64,000 nt of DNA, taken from NCBI RefSeq assembly GCF_000210895.1, contig NC_015964.1, positions 1,819,501 to 1,883,500 on the forward strand, in the 5' to 3' direction. This document shows, piece after piece, positions 56,651 to 64,000 of the stretch. The notes under the pieces are model-generated. The model had not been told where the DNA came from. It made no database searches and saw only the letters and a program-made list of their open reading frames with translations. The position numbers were made by a program, and so were the translations under genes. This stretch comes from Haemophilus parainfluenzae T3T1. Its GTDB lineage: Bacteria; Pseudomonadota; Gammaproteobacteria; Enterobacterales; Pasteurellaceae. Every line of letters begins with the position of its first letter. Within the stretch, counting starts at the first letter, position 1.

Positions 56651-57796
56651 TTATTTACCCCAAACTTCTTCCACGATACTACGGATAAATTCGAGTTTCT
56701 TCCATTGTTGTTCTTCCGTCAAGATATTACCCTCTTCCGTTGAAGCAAAACCACATTGTGGACTTAAGCAAAGTTGATTGATATCCACATATTGTGCCGC
56801 TTCTTTAATACGAGCAATAATTTCATCACGGTTTTCTAACTCGCCCGATTTAGAAGTGATTAATCCTAATACTACTTGTTGATTTTTAATAAAGCGTAAA
56901 GGTTTGAAGTCTCCTGCACGATCACTGTCGTACTCTAAGAAGAAACCATCTACATTACAATGACCAAATAAGGTTTCTGCGATAGGTTCATAACCACCTG
57001 CCGAGAACCAAGTTGAACGGAAGTTACCACGACAAATATGCATTGTAATCGCTAAATCAGCAGGTTTCGCAGCTACGATTTTGTTTAACATATACACATA
57101 ATCTTTAGCAATTTGATCTAAATCTAAACCGCGTTCAGTATAGGTTTTACGTTTATCTTCAGCACAAAATTCGCCCCAACTGGTATCATCCAACTGTAAA
57201 TTGCGGCAGCCTAATTTATAGAATATATTCATCGCATCAATATAAGCATCAGCAATATCATCTAATAACAACTGATTGTTATCTTTATAACGTTCAATTG
57301 GCTGATAATCTGTGGCACGTACTGTACAAATTAAATGAAGCATAGACGGAGAAGGAATCGTTAATTTGACTTCAGTCTCCCCTGCTATTTTTTGTAATGA
57401 GCGGTAATGTTCAACGAAAGGATGGCTCTCTGAAAAACCAACTTTATCCACAATTTTTAACGTTTTTGGACGTACATTATCGTGTTTAAATTGCACTGAG
57501 AATTTTTCAGCATCCACTTCTTTCACACCATCTAATGCGGCTAAGAAATCCAAATGCCAAAAAGTACGACGAAATTCACCATCGGTCACCGCATGTAATC
57601 CAACATTTTTTTGATGTTCTACCAATTTAGCAATTTCTGCATCTTCAACTTGCGTTAAATCAGTACAAGAAATATCACCACAACTACATTGATAACGAGC
57701 CTGTTTTAAAGCCTCTGGGCGTAAAAAACTGCCTACAATATCAAAACGATATGGCGCAGAAGTACGAATAGTAGCATTTGGAAAAAGTTTACTCAT
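56651..57796 (-). CDS. MetE-like cobalamin-independent methyltransferase (YxjG/YxjH family)
   Basis: 381 residues corresponding to the catalytic C-terminal half of MetE, without its N-terminal domain. Probable zinc ligands follow the MetE order: H and C in TMHICRGNF, E in FFLEYDSD, C in SPQCGFAST. It probably transfers a methyl group to homocysteine or a related thiol from a simpler donor than polyglutamyl methyl-folate. The donor is unknown. AGGAA precedes the ATG. A MetJ-type box upstream supports a place in methionine metabolism. Confidence 0.85.
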   Translation of the reverse strand: MSKLFPNATIRTSAPYRFDIVGSFLRPEALKQARYQCSCGDISCTDLTQVEDAEIAKLVEHQKNVGLHAVTDGEFRRTFWHLDFLAALDGVKEVDAEKFSVQFKHDNVRPKTLKIVDKVGFSESHPFVEHYRSLQKIAGETEVKLTIPSPSMLHLICTVRATDYQPIERYKDNNQLLLDDIADAYIDAMNIFYKLGCRNLQLDDTSWGEFCAEDKRKTYTERGLDLDQIAKDYVYMLNKIVAAKPADLAITMHICRGNFRSTWFSAGGYEPIAETLFGHCNVDGFFLEYDSDRAGDFKPLRFIKNQQVVLGLITSKSGELENRDEIIARIKEAAQYVDINQLCLSPQCGFASTEEGNILTEEQQWKKLEFIRSIVEEVWGK

Positions 57797-57868
57797 TTTG
57801 CTTTCCTATATTTAATTAATTTTAAGATAGATTGAGTGTAACAAAATTAACGTCCTCATTAAAGATTT

Positions 57869-57884
57869 AGACGTCTAGATGGAT
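57869..57884 (-). promoter_or_regulatory. MetJ-type operator
   Basis: A perfect met box AGACGTCT followed directly by AGATGGAT (five of eight). MetJ needs at least two adjacent boxes. It lies 73 bases upstream of the metE-like start codon. Confidence 0.65.
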
Positions 57885-57936
57885 GTGAATTTTATTATGA
57901 TTTTATATGAATGGAATTGATATAAAATTTAAAAAG

Positions 57937-57978
57937 AAAAGTGCGGTTTAAATTTCTCTTAAATTTTGACCGCACTTT
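57937..57978 (-). terminator. Uptake-sequence terminator of codA
   Basis: AAAGTGCGGT and ACCGCACTTT arms separated by about 21 bases, with TTTTTAAAT after the stem on the minus strand. Confidence 0.65.
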
Positions 57979-57984
57979 CAATGA

Positions 57985-59247
57985 TTAACGATAGTTTACT
58001 TGTTCACTATCGGATAAATGAATGGTGGTTTTTGCCAGCTGTGTCTCAGAAATCACTTTACCATGACGAATAGAATAACGTGTAGGAACTTGACGGCGTA
58101 CGGCATCAAAGCCATTTTCTGCTGGCAATACAATAAAGTTTGCACTGTTACCTTCTTTGATTCCATAATCCGTTAAACCCAATGCTTTTGCACTATTTTC
58201 AGTGACTAGTTTCAAACCATCATTAATTTGACCATATCCCATTAACTGGCAAACATGTAATCCCATGTGTAATACCTGCAGCATATTCGCTGTGCCTAGA
58301 GGATACCAAGGATCAAACACATCATCATGGCCAAAACAAACATTGATGTTATTTTTGAGCATCTCTTTTACTCGTGTTACACCACGGCGTTTTGGATAGG
58401 TATCAAAGCGTCCTTGAAGATGAATATTCACTAATGGATTTGCAACAAAATGAATTTTTGACATTTTTAGTAGTCGGAAAAGGCGTGATGCATAAGCATT
58501 ATTATATGAGTGCATGGCCGTTGTATGGCTTGCTGTTACCTTTTCCCCCATGTCATATTTCAAGGCTAATGCCGCGACAGTTTCAACAAAACGAGATTGT
58601 TCATCATCAATTTCATCACAGTGGATATCAATCTGTTTGTTGTACTTACGAGCAATATCAAAAGCGATATGCATGGATTCCACGCCATATTCACGGGTAA
58701 ATTCAAAGTGTGGAATACCTCCAACAACATCAGCGCCCATCTCCATAGCCTGATCTAATAGTTTCTCGCCATTTGGATAAGACAAAATACCTTCTTGTGG
58801 AAACGCTACAATCTGTAAATCTACCCAAGGGGCGATTTCTTTTTTGACTTCAAGCATGGCTTTTAATGCTGTTAATGTTGGATCAGAGACATCAACATGA
58901 GTACGAACATACTGAACCCCATTTGCAATCTGCCATTTTAATGTCTTCCATGCTCGAGATTTTACATCTTCATGGCTTAATAATGATTTACGCTCAGCCC
59001 AACGCTCAATCCCTTCAAATAAGGTACCCGATTGGTTCCAATTAGGCTGCCCAGCTGTTTGTGTTGCATCCAAATGAATATGAGGCTCTACAAATGGCGG
59101 ATAAATAATACCTTCTTCACCATCGAGTATCTCACCTGAATAATTAAAAACCTCATCTTGAGGAAAAATTCGACTAATTTTTCCTTCTTCAATTAAAATC
59201 TGCCATAACCCTTCTCGATTATGAATGTGTACATTTTTAACTAACAT
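57985..59247 (-). CDS. codA: Cytosine deaminase
   Basis: Deaminates cytosine to uracil for pyrimidine salvage. It is 420 residues of the amidohydrolase TIM-barrel type. Metal and catalytic residues lie in [11 protein letters not shown] (HxH), [21 protein letters not shown] and [20 protein letters not shown] precedes the ATG. It is nine bases downstream of codB, so transport and deamination are coupled. Confidence 0.95.
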   Translation of the reverse strand: MLVKNVHIHNREGLWQILIEEGKISRIFPQDEVFNYSGEILDGEEGIIYPPFVEPHIHLDATQTAGQPNWNQSGTLFEGIERWAERKSLLSHEDVKSRAWKTLKWQIANGVQYVRTHVDVSDPTLTALKAMLEVKKEIAPWVDLQIVAFPQEGILSYPNGEKLLDQAMEMGADVVGGIPHFEFTREYGVESMHIAFDIARKYNKQIDIHCDEIDDEQSRFVETVAALALKYDMGEKVTASHTTAMHSYNNAYASRLFRLLKMSKIHFVANPLVNIHLQGRFDTYPKRRGVTRVKEMLKNNINVCFGHDDVFDPWYPLGTANMLQVLHMGLHVCQLMGYGQINDGLKLVTENSAKALGLTDYGIKEGNSANFIVLPAENGFDAVRRQVPTRYSIRHGKVISETQLAKTTIHLSDSEQVNYR

Positions 59248-59256
59248 CCGTTTTCC

Positions 59257-60483
59257 TTATTTCATCGCTAATTTTTTACCGAGTAATGGTGTTAAAACCA
59301 AATAGGTAACTGCCCCACCAATCACCGCATTCACAGGGATAATGCCTGGTAATAATTTACCACAAGCCACACCAATAATGACTGAAACGATCGCAGTCCA
59401 ATTTATATTTAAGAATTTAGCTTGTTCAAAATTTTCATAGGCTTTACGACGTAAAATATAATCAGCAATAATGACACCACCAATAGGAGGAATTGCTGAA
59501 GATAAGAAAGTCAGCCAGCCGACAAAATTATTATATAACCACAAGGCACATAAGGTTCCGATAATACCATTAACGACAGATAAAGTGCGGCTACTTAATC
59601 CCGTAATATTCGCAAAACCTAAACCTGAAGCATAAAGCGCATTATCATTTGTCGTCCAAATGTTTAAGCCGAGTACAATGATAGCTGGAATAATAAGACC
59701 TTGAGCAACCATCACATCAGAAATATCTGACATTCCCGTTACTGCCGCGCCTGCTGCACCAAAAATAAACATTAATGAGTTACCTAAAAAGAAAGCAATC
59801 ATACTAATAATGATTGCTTGCTTTGCTTTTCGACCAAATCGAACAAAATCGGCAGTTAATGAGCCCGCACTAATAAAGGAGCCTACAACTAATGTGATCG
59901 CCATTGAGAGAGAAATGCTTTCTTTTGGCACAATATGTTGCAATACTTCTAAGCCACCGGCATTCGTAACGGCAAGGTAAACTGAGTAAGAACCTAATAT
60001 GGCAATAGCTGGTACCGCAATAGTGGAAAGAATAGTTAGCGCTGAAATACCAAAGAAGACCGTAATCGTCATCAATAAACCAGAACCCAGAATTAAATAA
60101 TTAACATCAATACCAGTTACTTTATTAACTGGGATTGCAAACATCGCCACGCCAACACCAAACCAACCGACTTGAGTGCCCCCAAGCAATAAAGATGGTA
60201 ACCACGAACCTCTAATACCAAATGAATAGCGCGCTAAAATATGCGTGGTTAATCCTGTTTTAGCCCCAATATAGCCAAGAAAAGAGGTATAAATACCTAA
60301 CATTAGGTTACCTAAAATAACGGCAAGCCAGAAATCATTATAGGTTAACGATGTCCCTAATGTTCCCCCTGTCCACATACTCGCTGAAAAGAATGTTAAA
60401 CCTAACATGACAAATGTTAACGCTATCGCACCTTTTCGCTCATTATAGGGGACGGGCTTTAAACTAAAATTTTCCGAACTCAT
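59257..60483 (-). CDS. codB: Cytosine permease
   Basis: Inner membrane cytosine:cation symporter of the NCS1 family, 408 residues and twelve helices. Family segments are FFSASMWTGGTLGTSL, RYSFGIRGSWLPSLLLGGTQ, FVRFGRKAKQ and WTTNDNALYASGLGFAN. AAGGAGAC precedes the ATG. The promoter (TTGCCT, 17 bases, TAGAAT) overlaps a PurR box, matching purine repression of codBA in E. coli. Confidence 0.95.
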   Translation of the reverse strand: MSSENFSLKPVPYNERKGAIALTFVMLGLTFFSASMWTGGTLGTSLTYNDFWLAVILGNLMLGIYTSFLGYIGAKTGLTTHILARYSFGIRGSWLPSLLLGGTQVGWFGVGVAMFAIPVNKVTGIDVNYLILGSGLLMTITVFFGISALTILSTIAVPAIAILGSYSVYLAVTNAGGLEVLQHIVPKESISLSMAITLVVGSFISAGSLTADFVRFGRKAKQAIIISMIAFFLGNSLMFIFGAAGAAVTGMSDISDVMVAQGLIIPAIIVLGLNIWTTNDNALYASGLGFANITGLSSRTLSVVNGIIGTLCALWLYNNFVGWLTFLSSAIPPIGGVIIADYILRRKAYENFEQAKFLNINWTAIVSVIIGVACGKLLPGIIPVNAVIGGAVTYLVLTPLLGKKLAMK

Positions 60484-60515
60484 GAAATAGTCTCCTTCCT
60501 AATAAAAATCGAGGC

Positions 60516-60544
60516 ATTCTAATACTAAGAAAACCAAAAGGCAA
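60516..60544 (-). promoter_or_regulatory. codBA promoter
   Basis: On the minus strand: -35 TTGCCT, 17 bases, -10 TAGAAT. The -35 lies inside the PurR box. Confidence 0.75.
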
Positions 60545-60554
60545 ACGTTTGCGT
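60539..60554 (-). promoter_or_regulatory. PurR box over the codBA promoter
   Basis: ACGCAAACGTTTGCCT on the minus strand fits the PurR consensus fully. Its position across the -35 implies repression by steric block. Confidence 0.85.
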
Positions 60555-60580
60555 AACCGCATAATCAAGAAATAGATAAA

Positions 60581-60608
60581 AAAATACCCGCAATTTCGCG
60601 GGTATTTT
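60581..60608 (-). terminator. Terminator of the pxp/NRAMP operon
   Basis: 11-bp stem (AAAATACCCGC / GCGGGTATTTT), six-base loop. On the minus strand TTTATC follows. Confidence 0.88.
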
Positions 60609-60612
60609 ATCG

Positions 60613-61806
60613 TTAGCTAAGAAAACTAGATACATAAGAAATTATGGTTTTTCCACTTAATATTGCCATAATAATCACTACAAACCAGCCAGCAAAAGCT
60701 AAACAAATTGGGTGTTTATAGCTACCAACAATATTGCTTCGATAAGCGGCTAATAAAATCAAGGCTAGTGCTATTGGTAAAATTAAACCATTTAGGGTTC
60801 CCACAAAAACCAGTACAGCAGCAGGTTTCCCTACAGTGACAAGAACTGCTGTAGAAACCACTATAAACCCAATAATCCAACAGTTTCTATTTCGTTCAAT
60901 TGTCGGACAAAGGCTCGTGAGGAATGATACCGATGTATAAGCGGCACCAATAACTGATGTGATAGACGCTGCCCAAATCACCACGCCAAATAAGATTTGG
61001 CCAAAATGGCCTGCCACGTATTCGAAAGGCGTTTCTGCTGGATTTTTAGGATTCAACGGAATCCCTTTGGCGACAACACCAAGCACTGCAAGAAATAATA
61101 CAACACGCATGGTAGAGGCGATTAAAATAGCCGATACAGAGCTACGACTCACTTCAGCCATTGCTTTTTCACCCTGGATCCCCGCGTCTAATAAGCGGTG
61201 AGCTCCAGCAAAGGTAATATATCCCCCTACGGTTCCTCCAACTAATGTCACAATTGCGATAGGATCAACTTGCTCTGGAATAAAGGTACGATATGCTGCT
61301 TCTACTACTGGCGGTTCTGTTTTAAACATAACATACAAAGTCAGTGCAATCATAATAAAACCCATTAATTGGGCAAAGCGATCCATTAACAATCCTGCTT
61401 CTTTACGTAAAAAAATTAAAATTGCAATGATGCCACTGATAACAGCTCCTGTTTCTGGGGCGATACCAAAGATTGAATTAAGCCCTAGGCCTGCGCCCCC
61501 TACATTACCAATATTAAAAGCCAACCCTCCCATCACGATAAGTGACGCAAGAAAATAGCCCGCGCCTGGAAAAACAGCATTAGAAATATCCTGTGCTCGC
61601 TTTCCTGATACCACCACAATTCGCCAAATATTAAGCTGAGCACCAATATCTAACAAAATCGATAATAAAATCACAAAGCCAAAACTGGCTAATAAGGTGT
61701 TTGTAAAGGTTGCAGTTTGAGTTAAAAAGCCAGGACCAATTGCTGAAGTCGCCATTAAAAATGCCGCCCCTAGCACTGCATTTCGGCGGTGATTGATTGA
61801 TGCCAT
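60613..61806 (-). CDS. NRAMP-like transporter linked to 5-oxoprolinase
   Basis: 397 residues, about eleven helices, of the NRAMP/YcsG branch. The N-terminal GPGFLTQTATFTN corresponds to the metal-binding DPGN helix of true NRAMP proteins, but the Asp and Asn are replaced, so Mn/Fe transport is doubtful. The link with pxp genes suggests uptake of 5-oxoproline or a related small substrate. Substrate is inferred only from context. Last gene of the operon. Confidence 0.75.
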   Translation of the reverse strand: MASINHRRNAVLGAAFLMATSAIGPGFLTQTATFTNTLLASFGFVILLSILLDIGAQLNIWRIVVVSGKRAQDISNAVFPGAGYFLASLIVMGGLAFNIGNVGGAGLGLNSIFGIAPETGAVISGIIAILIFLRKEAGLLMDRFAQLMGFIMIALTLYVMFKTEPPVVEAAYRTFIPEQVDPIAIVTLVGGTVGGYITFAGAHRLLDAGIQGEKAMAEVSRSSVSAILIASTMRVVLFLAVLGVVAKGIPLNPKNPAETPFEYVAGHFGQILFGVVIWAASITSVIGAAYTSVSFLTSLCPTIERNRNCWIIGFIVVSTAVLVTVGKPAAVLVFVGTLNGLILPIALALILLAAYRSNIVGSYKHPICLAFAGWFVVIIMAILSGKTIISYVSSFLS

Positions 61807-61854
61807 AAAGCACCTCCCTTGTTAAGTTGATGTTGTGTGTTATGTTTATTCGGC

Positions 61855-62592
61855 TTATACCGTTATTGTTATATGATTTTTTTCTAATTCTTCCACAATG
61901 CGTGCTGCAAATTGTAGAGAATGTTGATTATCGCCATGTAAACAGATACTTTCTGCTTTTACTGGCACAAGGCTTCCATCAATGGCTTTGACTTGACCTT
62001 CTGTTACCATTTGTAACACTTGTTGAATGGCTTCCTCATCAGACTCCACCATTGCATTCGGTTGCGAACGAGGTACTAAACTCCCATCAGCCATATAATG
62101 GCGATCCGCAAACACTTCAGAAATGGTTTGTAAACCTTCTTCCTCAGCTACGCGTAACATTAAGCTGCCTGCTAATCCCATTAATTTTAAACTCGGATCA
62201 AATTGATAAATAGTTTGTGCAATTAAACGGGCTAACTTTTCATCTTTAGCAGCTTGATTGTATAAAGCACCGTGAGGTTTAACATAACTAATTTCCGTGC
62301 CTTCCCCATCACAAATTGCTTTTAAGGCACCAAGCTGATAGCGCAAATGTGCAATTAATTCCTGTTCAGGTAAATCCATCTGAGTTCGCCCAAAATTTTC
62401 TCGATCAGGGAAGCCTGGATGAGCCCCTATACGCACCTGGTTTTCTTTCGCAAATCTGACCGCACTTTGCATTTCTTTTGCTCCACCGGCATGTAAACCG
62501 CAAGCAATATTGGCAGAAGAAAGCAATTTTAATAAGGCCTCATCAAAAGGAAAACCTTCAGCAATATCGGCATTTAAATCAATTTTTTTCAT
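61855..62592 (-). CDS. pxpA: 5-oxoprolinase subunit A (LamB/YcsF family)
   Basis: Subunit of the ATP-dependent PxpABC 5-oxoprolinase, which opens pyroglutamate to glutamate. It is 245 residues from the ATG at 62592. AGGAG precedes it, while an in-frame ATG 12 codons earlier lies well inside pxpC. Family signatures: [39 protein letters not shown] and [10 protein letters not shown]. It overlaps pxpC by 14 bases. Confidence 0.93.
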   Translation of the reverse strand: MKKIDLNADIAEGFPFDEALLKLLSSANIACGLHAGGAKEMQSAVRFAKENQVRIGAHPGFPDRENFGRTQMDLPEQELIAHLRYQLGALKAICDGEGTEISYVKPHGALYNQAAKDEKLARLIAQTIYQFDPSLKLMGLAGSLMLRVAEEEGLQTISEVFADRHYMADGSLVPRSQPNAMVESDEEAIQQVLQMVTEGQVKAIDGSLVPVKAESICLHGDNQHSLQFAARIVEELEKNHITITV

Positions 62593-63508
62593 CGACAATT
62601 CTCCTAATTTGATCGAGGTATATCTCATTTTTACGACGCAATTTTGCGGCTTGTTCTAAACTAACTGCCTCGAATTGAATGGTTGAGCCTAAACGTACCT
62701 GTGCCAACGCACCAAGATCCGCATCGATCACATTGGCAATTTTGGGATAACCGCCCGTAGTTTGTGCATCAGCCATTAAAATAATTGGTTGACCACTTGG
62801 TGGCACTTGTACGCTACCAAATTGAATAGCATGAGAGAGCATTTCCAGCGGTTGCTTTAATTCTAATTTTTGCCCTTGAAAACGATAACCCATGCGATCA
62901 CTGTTGCTTTGCAACGTCCATTTACTTCGCCACCAATAATATTGGGATTTTCGTTTAAATGCCTGATATTCAGAGGACGGTAACGCATGAATAGTATGTT
63001 TAAGTGGAATAGGTGCAATCCCAATTTCACTACGCAAAATAGGATCATTTACCGTTTGCAGTTGATCGCCCACTTGTAAACCACGTCCTTCTATTCCTCC
63101 TATTTGAGCTCGGAGATCTGTACTACAAGAGTTCAATTCTTGGGGTAAGGTAAAACCACCTTGAACACATAAATAGCCATGCATACCAATTTTTGCACGT
63201 ATCATTTTCAGAACTTGCCCAGCTCGTACCTGATAACGCCAGTAAGCAAAAACCGGTTTATCATCTAAGGTCATTTCATAAAATGCCCCAGTGACACAAA
63301 AATTCATATCCTGCTGGAATTGCAATGTAATACCACCTAAAGGGACTTCGATTGCCGGGGCATCCTCTGCATTACCTAGTAAAATATTACCAGCGCGTAA
63401 CGCCAATTTATCCATTGCTCCACATTGACTAATCCCAAATCGACGTAAACCAAAACGGCCTAAATCCTGAATTGTTGCGCGGGATTGCACATCAATAACA
63501 TGAATCAT
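62579..63508 (-). CDS. pxpC: 5-oxoprolinase subunit C (biotin-dependent carboxyltransferase-like)
   Basis: 309 residues of the KipA/urea-amidolyase-related family. Characteristic segments: [48 protein letters not shown] and [21 protein letters not shown]. It overlaps pxpB by four bases and pxpA by 14, showing tight coupling. Formerly read as the antagonist partner of a kinase inhibitor (KipA). Confidence 0.92.
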   Translation of the reverse strand: MIHVIDVQSRATIQDLGRFGLRRFGISQCGAMDKLALRAGNILLGNAEDAPAIEVPLGGITLQFQQDMNFCVTGAFYEMTLDDKPVFAYWRYQVRAGQVLKMIRAKIGMHGYLCVQGGFTLPQELNSCSTDLRAQIGGIEGRGLQVGDQLQTVNDPILRSEIGIAPIPLKHTIHALPSSEYQAFKRKSQYYWWRSKWTLQSNSDRMGYRFQGQKLELKQPLEMLSHAIQFGSVQVPPSGQPIILMADAQTTGGYPKIANVIDADLGALAQVRLGSTIQFEAVSLEQAAKLRRKNEIYLDQIRRIVDEKN

Positions 63509-64000
63509 AATTCAATCCCCTCCACCACAAATTTCACCGTATCTCCTGCTTGTAATAAAGTAGGTTGTGCTTGATTTTTGTCAAAGAGCGCATGCTTAGT
63601 ATGACCGATTAATTGCCATCCGCCAGGAGAGGAAAAGGGATAAATGCCCGTTTGAGCCCCACCAATACCAACAGAACCGGCAGGAACAAGTGTTCTTGGG
63701 ACAGCACGACGTGGCGTGTGCAGGCTTTCAGGTAAACCACCTAAATAGGGAAAACCAGGTTGGAAACCAATCATATATACCGTATAAATCGGTTCGCTAT
63801 GCATTTGAACAATTCGTTCTGGTGTGGTGTTATGTAATTTGGCTACTTCAGATAAATCTTGGCCTAATTCGCCGCCATAAATTACCGGGATCTCGATATG
63901 ACGACCTTGAAAAGTGGATACTTTCAATTCTCCCCAACGTAGTTCCAAGCGCTGAATAAGCGGCTCAAAATCTACGTAAAAATCAGTGAAGACCGTGAGA
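63505..64000 (-). CDS. pxpB: 5-oxoprolinase subunit B, N-terminal end outside window
   Basis: KipI-like subunit. 165 codons of it are visible, and the frame remains open to the right edge, so the start lies outside (a complete protein is about 215 residues). The signature YMIGFQPGFPYLGGLP and the following VPAGSVGIGGAQTGIYPFSS are diagnostic. A TTG at 63946-63948 is not the start, as homologous sequence (LTVFTDFYVDFEPLIQRLE) continues upstream of it. First recognisable gene of the pxpB-C-A-NRAMP operon. Confidence 0.9.
   Translation of the reverse strand, partial: LTVFTDFYVDFEPLIQRLELRWGELKVSTFQGRHIEIPVIYGGELGQDLSEVAKLHNTTPERIVQMHSEPIYTVYMIGFQPGFPYLGGLPESLHTPRRAVPRTLVPAGSVGIGGAQTGIYPFSSPGGWQLIGHTKHALFDKNQAQPTLLQAGDTVKFVVEGIEL

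Noticed and set aside
1-64000. Insertion sequences, prophage, CRISPR arrays, rRNA genes
   Set aside because: Reading both strands showed no transposase, integrase, phage structural gene, regular direct-repeat array or rRNA sequence.

Overview
The window is a chromosomal segment of a Pasteurellaceae bacterium, most likely a Haemophilus species of the H. parainfluenzae type. Three things support this. About forty copies of the Haemophilus DNA uptake core (AAGTGCGGT or its complement) are scattered through it. The base composition is AT-rich. Several blocks are ordered as I remember them from H. influenzae (hns-purU-aroA, folE/moeA-moeB, rsmI/lpoA-yraN-diaA-dolP-nrdA-nrdB, and the pxp genes). 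The last point is from memory and was not searched.

1-17.1 kb is a formate hydrogenlyase island of the hydrogenase-4 (FHL-2) type. The minus strand carries hyfA to hyfI, a hyfJ/hycH-like gene, the maturation protease hycI and the selenoprotein formate dehydrogenase fdhF, whose in-frame TGA is followed by a SECIS hairpin. hypC-hypF diverge from hyfA, and the tail of a nickel/cobalt-type ABC ATPase lies at the left edge. An FNR-like box lies upstream of hyfA.

17.2-31.7 kb is mostly housekeeping: a LysO-type lysine exporter, an AroG-type DAHP synthase behind a TrpR-like operator, a DegP-type protease behind a sigma-E-like promoter, uvrB, tRNA-Asn(GTT) with a DnaA-box cluster upstream, xthA, a CPA1 antiporter, a pseudouridine synthase, cardiolipin synthase, an NhaC-family carrier behind a lysine riboswitch (so probably the lysine importer LysW), and hns.

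31.7-46.8 kb holds purU-aroA, a Bcr/CflA exporter, folE, moeA-moeB (molybdenum cofactor), a small membrane protein, yedE-yedF (linked to selenium/sulfur transport), an unassigned secreted repeat protein, pntAB, tldD and rsmI. The moe and yed genes plausibly supply cofactors to FdhF.

46.8-56.5 kb holds lpoA, yraN, diaA, dolP, then the ribonucleotide reductase operon with two NrdR boxes. An AT-rich DUF4393/Abi-alpha gene is inserted exactly between nrdA and nrdB, and lysS follows. This insertion is the most unusual feature of the window.

56.6-64 kb is a run of minus-strand metabolic operons: a MetE-like methyltransferase with a MetJ box, codBA with a PurR box over its promoter, and a 5-oxoprolinase cluster (pxpB-pxpC-pxpA plus an NRAMP-like carrier) that runs off the right edge.

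I saw no insertion sequence, prophage, CRISPR array or rRNA.
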